Below the pieces are notes generated by a model, which was not told the DNA's origin, did not search any database, and saw only the letters and a list, made by a program, of their open reading frames with translations. 24,212 nt of DNA, taken from a virus. The translations under genes were made by a program, and so were the position numbers. This document shows, piece after piece, positions 22,459-24,212 of this stretch. Within the stretch, counting starts at the first letter, position 1. Each line of letters opens with the position of its first letter. The stretch covers positions 1 to 24,212 of the IMG/VR virus record IMGVR_UViG_3300009503_000014; one strand, 5' to 3'.

Positions 22459-24212
22459 ATGGCCTATTCGATACAAATAAAGTTTGGTACAGAATGGCAA
22501 AATTATGAAGGTACTATTTCTGATTTAGTAATTACAGAGGTATTGCATAATAATCTAAAACCTGCCGATGCCTCTTGCACATTTTCTCTCGTACCTAATA
22601 TTGCTTTATTTAATCTTTTGCGAGGAATTGATACTGCAAACATTCAAGCAAGAGTATTGCAAAATTCTACAATTCTTTTCAGTGGATATATTCGCAAGAC
22701 ATTTGAGTTTAAAAAAACACAACGATTACAGCCTGTTAAAGTGGAGTTGGTGAGTCCATCCTTCATATTGAAGAAAAAAATCACTTCTGAGTTTCGGTAT
22801 ACAAATACATCGCTCAATACGATTATAATTGCATTGCTCAATGCATGTGGTATTACGAACTATGATATCCCAGACTTTAATATAACAGTGCCTGTTTTTC
22901 TTGCTACGTTAGAGGAATCATATCATGATGTACTTGCAACTCTATTATTTGAGTATGGCTATGTATTTTATTTCAATAATGAGGGGCAATTTAAAGTATA
23001 TCGTTACTATCCTGATTCTTTAAGCACAATTAAGGAATTTAACGGAACGAACTGTATTGATGAGATCTCACAGACGAAGAAAGAAGAGCAGAAAGAAAAG
23101 ATTATTGTAAAATGGTATGAGATTAAGGATCTGAGCAATATAATAGTTTTTAGCGACACCACAAATGCAAAGGATGGATATAAATGTTATATAACACTTC
23201 CACCTCAACAATATCTTGGTGGTAAAGAGGAATGGTTTGCCGAGTTTAACCACGAGGAAGGAGAAATCATTTTCGCTTCAGGAATAAATCTGAGTATAGA
23301 TAAAGGACAATACATACAGGTTCTTAAATTTGAGCAACGGGGAAATCGGGCATTATTAAGCATAAAAAATACCTCTACACTGTATGATGATCGAATACTC
23401 AAGCTGGACATCACTGCATCAACGGTAAAAGTGAAGAAAAATATTAATACATCTATTGTACAGAGATCTGCTACGCCGAATGATGCAGAAGAAATAGAAA
23501 CAAAATACATATTTAGCAAAACTTATGCGGATGCGCTTGCGAATTACCTGTCATGGTATCATAAATATTGCGATTATACATATAATCTTAAATCAAAAAC
23601 GAATTATGCCATCGGAGATCTAGTAATTATCTCTGAATATGGTCTAGGAAGCATTACGGCACGAATTACAAAACGAACTATAAAATTACAAACTGGTGTG
23701 ATTGAATATGAATTGGAGGGAGTTTCAGAATATACTCCTGTTACAGCTGATGGTGGTAGCTATATAGAAAATAGGATCCCAGCTCAAACATTAGATAACT
23801 TATATAATCAAATTGATGGAATCAATCAAACGCTTGCTGGTCAAAATAGGGACCAGACTATACCACTAAATCCTTTAGCTCTTGAAGCTAAAGCTTATAT
23901 CGATGGTATTTATATACGAATAATACCAGCTGATAGTGGTACATTGCTACAACAAGCAGTTAAATATCGCATTCAACGAAGCACAGATGAAGGATCAACA
24001 TGGTATGATATAAATGGCGTTCTAAATGGTTCTGCTACGATTGAGAACTCACAATATTTTTGGCAATTTAATCGATCTGTCGATGGTTATCCAGAAGCTA
24101 GTGGCAATCCTGAGCCATGGCCCCCTCTTTCGAGTTACAGATTTAGAATAAAGGCTGTCAATTCTATAGGAACGGAAGCACCGGACTGGTTATATATATC
24201 ATCTGTTGATAC
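22459..24212 (+). CDS. Tail tip / receptor-binding protein, N-terminal part (continues at base 3)
   Basis: ATG 22459 lies three bases after the tape measure stop, with only a weak AGGAT upstream, so translation is probably coupled. The frame is open to the window end and continues at base 3 of the left end. Residues 1-430 form a hub-like region with alternating strands (SIQIKFGTEWQNYEGTISDL, FSLVPNIALFNLL, NYAIGDLVIISEYGLGSITA), followed by helix LDNLYNQIDGINQTL and an FN3-like segment (AYIDGIYIRI to [12 protein letters not shown]). The layout is that of a siphovirus distal tail hub fused to the host-binding part. Confidence 0.85.
   Translation, partial: MAYSIQIKFGTEWQNYEGTISDLVITEVLHNNLKPADASCTFSLVPNIALFNLLRGIDTANIQARVLQNSTILFSGYIRKTFEFKKTQRLQPVKVELVSPSFILKKKITSEFRYTNTSLNTIIIALLNACGITNYDIPDFNITVPVFLATLEESYHDVLATLLFEYGYVFYFNNEGQFKVYRYYPDSLSTIKEFNGTNCIDEISQTKKEEQKEKIIVKWYEIKDLSNIIVFSDTTNAKDGYKCYITLPPQQYLGGKEEWFAEFNHEEGEIIFASGINLSIDKGQYIQVLKFEQRGNRALLSIKNTSTLYDDRILKLDITASTVKVKKNINTSIVQRSATPNDAEEIETKYIFSKTYADALANYLSWYHKYCDYTYNLKSKTNYAIGDLVIISEYGLGSITARITKRTIKLQTGVIEYELEGVSEYTPVTADGGSYIENRIPAQTLDNLYNQIDGINQTLAGQNRDQTIPLNPLALEAKAYIDGIYIRIIPADSGTLLQQAVKYRIQRSTDEGSTWYDINGVLNGSATIENSQYFWQFNRSVDGYPEASGNPEPWPPLSSYRFRIKAVNSIGTEAPDWLYISSVD
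24113..24212. repeat. 100-bp terminal direct repeat, right copy
   Basis: Identical to 1-100; see that entry. The reading frame of the tail tip gene is the same in both copies. Confidence 0.95.

Overview
The window is essentially a complete, compact, temperate tailed-phage genome with HK97-type head genes and a long-tail (siphovirus-like) gene set. Bases 1-100 are identical to bases 24113-24212, and the reading frame of the tail tip gene runs through this join without interruption (22459 to the end, then 101 to 2435). The molecule is therefore best read as a circle of 24,112 bp cut inside one gene. The sequence is AT-rich, densely packed, and most genes have a clear Shine-Dalgarno sequence. 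The host cannot be named. A lysis cassette with a spanin-like overlapping pair points to a host with two membranes, and a tRNA (or tmRNA) 3' end next to the integrase shows where the phage probably integrates.

Layout, starting at the immunity region. A CI-like repressor (5713-6090, minus) is followed leftward by a membrane-anchored DEDDh exonuclease (4931-5680), a translationally coupled 59-aa protein (4752-4931), the attachment region with the tRNA 3' end (4583-4607), and a tyrosine integrase (3271-4470). Rightward from a TTGACA/TATATA promoter with three operator-like sites come a small Cro-position protein (6193-6402), an excisionase-like HTH protein, a NinG/Rap-like nuclease, a small unknown, a conserved phage recombination-region protein, a replication initiator with internal iteron-like repeats (likely origin) and a zinc-ribbon protein that may be a helicase loader.

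The lysis block follows (9650-11122): an M15 peptidase endolysin, an unknown, a two-TM holin candidate with two start sites, and two membrane/coiled-coil proteins encoded in overlapping frames, resembling Rz/Rz1 or a unimolecular spanin. Next is a probable frameshifted gene (11119-11468; A AAA AAC slippery site directly followed by UAA), which may be a late regulator.

The late block runs 11449-24112 and continues 1-3259: HNH nuclease, terminase small and large subunits, portal, prohead protease, major capsid protein, small head protein, head-tail connector, head closure or tail completion protein, tail terminator, tail tube, tail assembly chaperone pair with a CCCTTTC -1 frameshift site, tape measure, a 1362-aa hub/receptor-binding protein, a small protein, a tail-fibre assembly chaperone and an XhlA-like membrane protein. 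The late operon converges on the integrase. The phage has no polymerase or helicase of its own, so it would rely on host replication enzymes recruited by its initiator.

The least ordinary features are the overlapping spanin-like pair, the frameshift at 11235-11241, the lysogeny-side exonuclease operon, the three-site operator, and a roughly 20-bp sequence repeated at five gene junctions.
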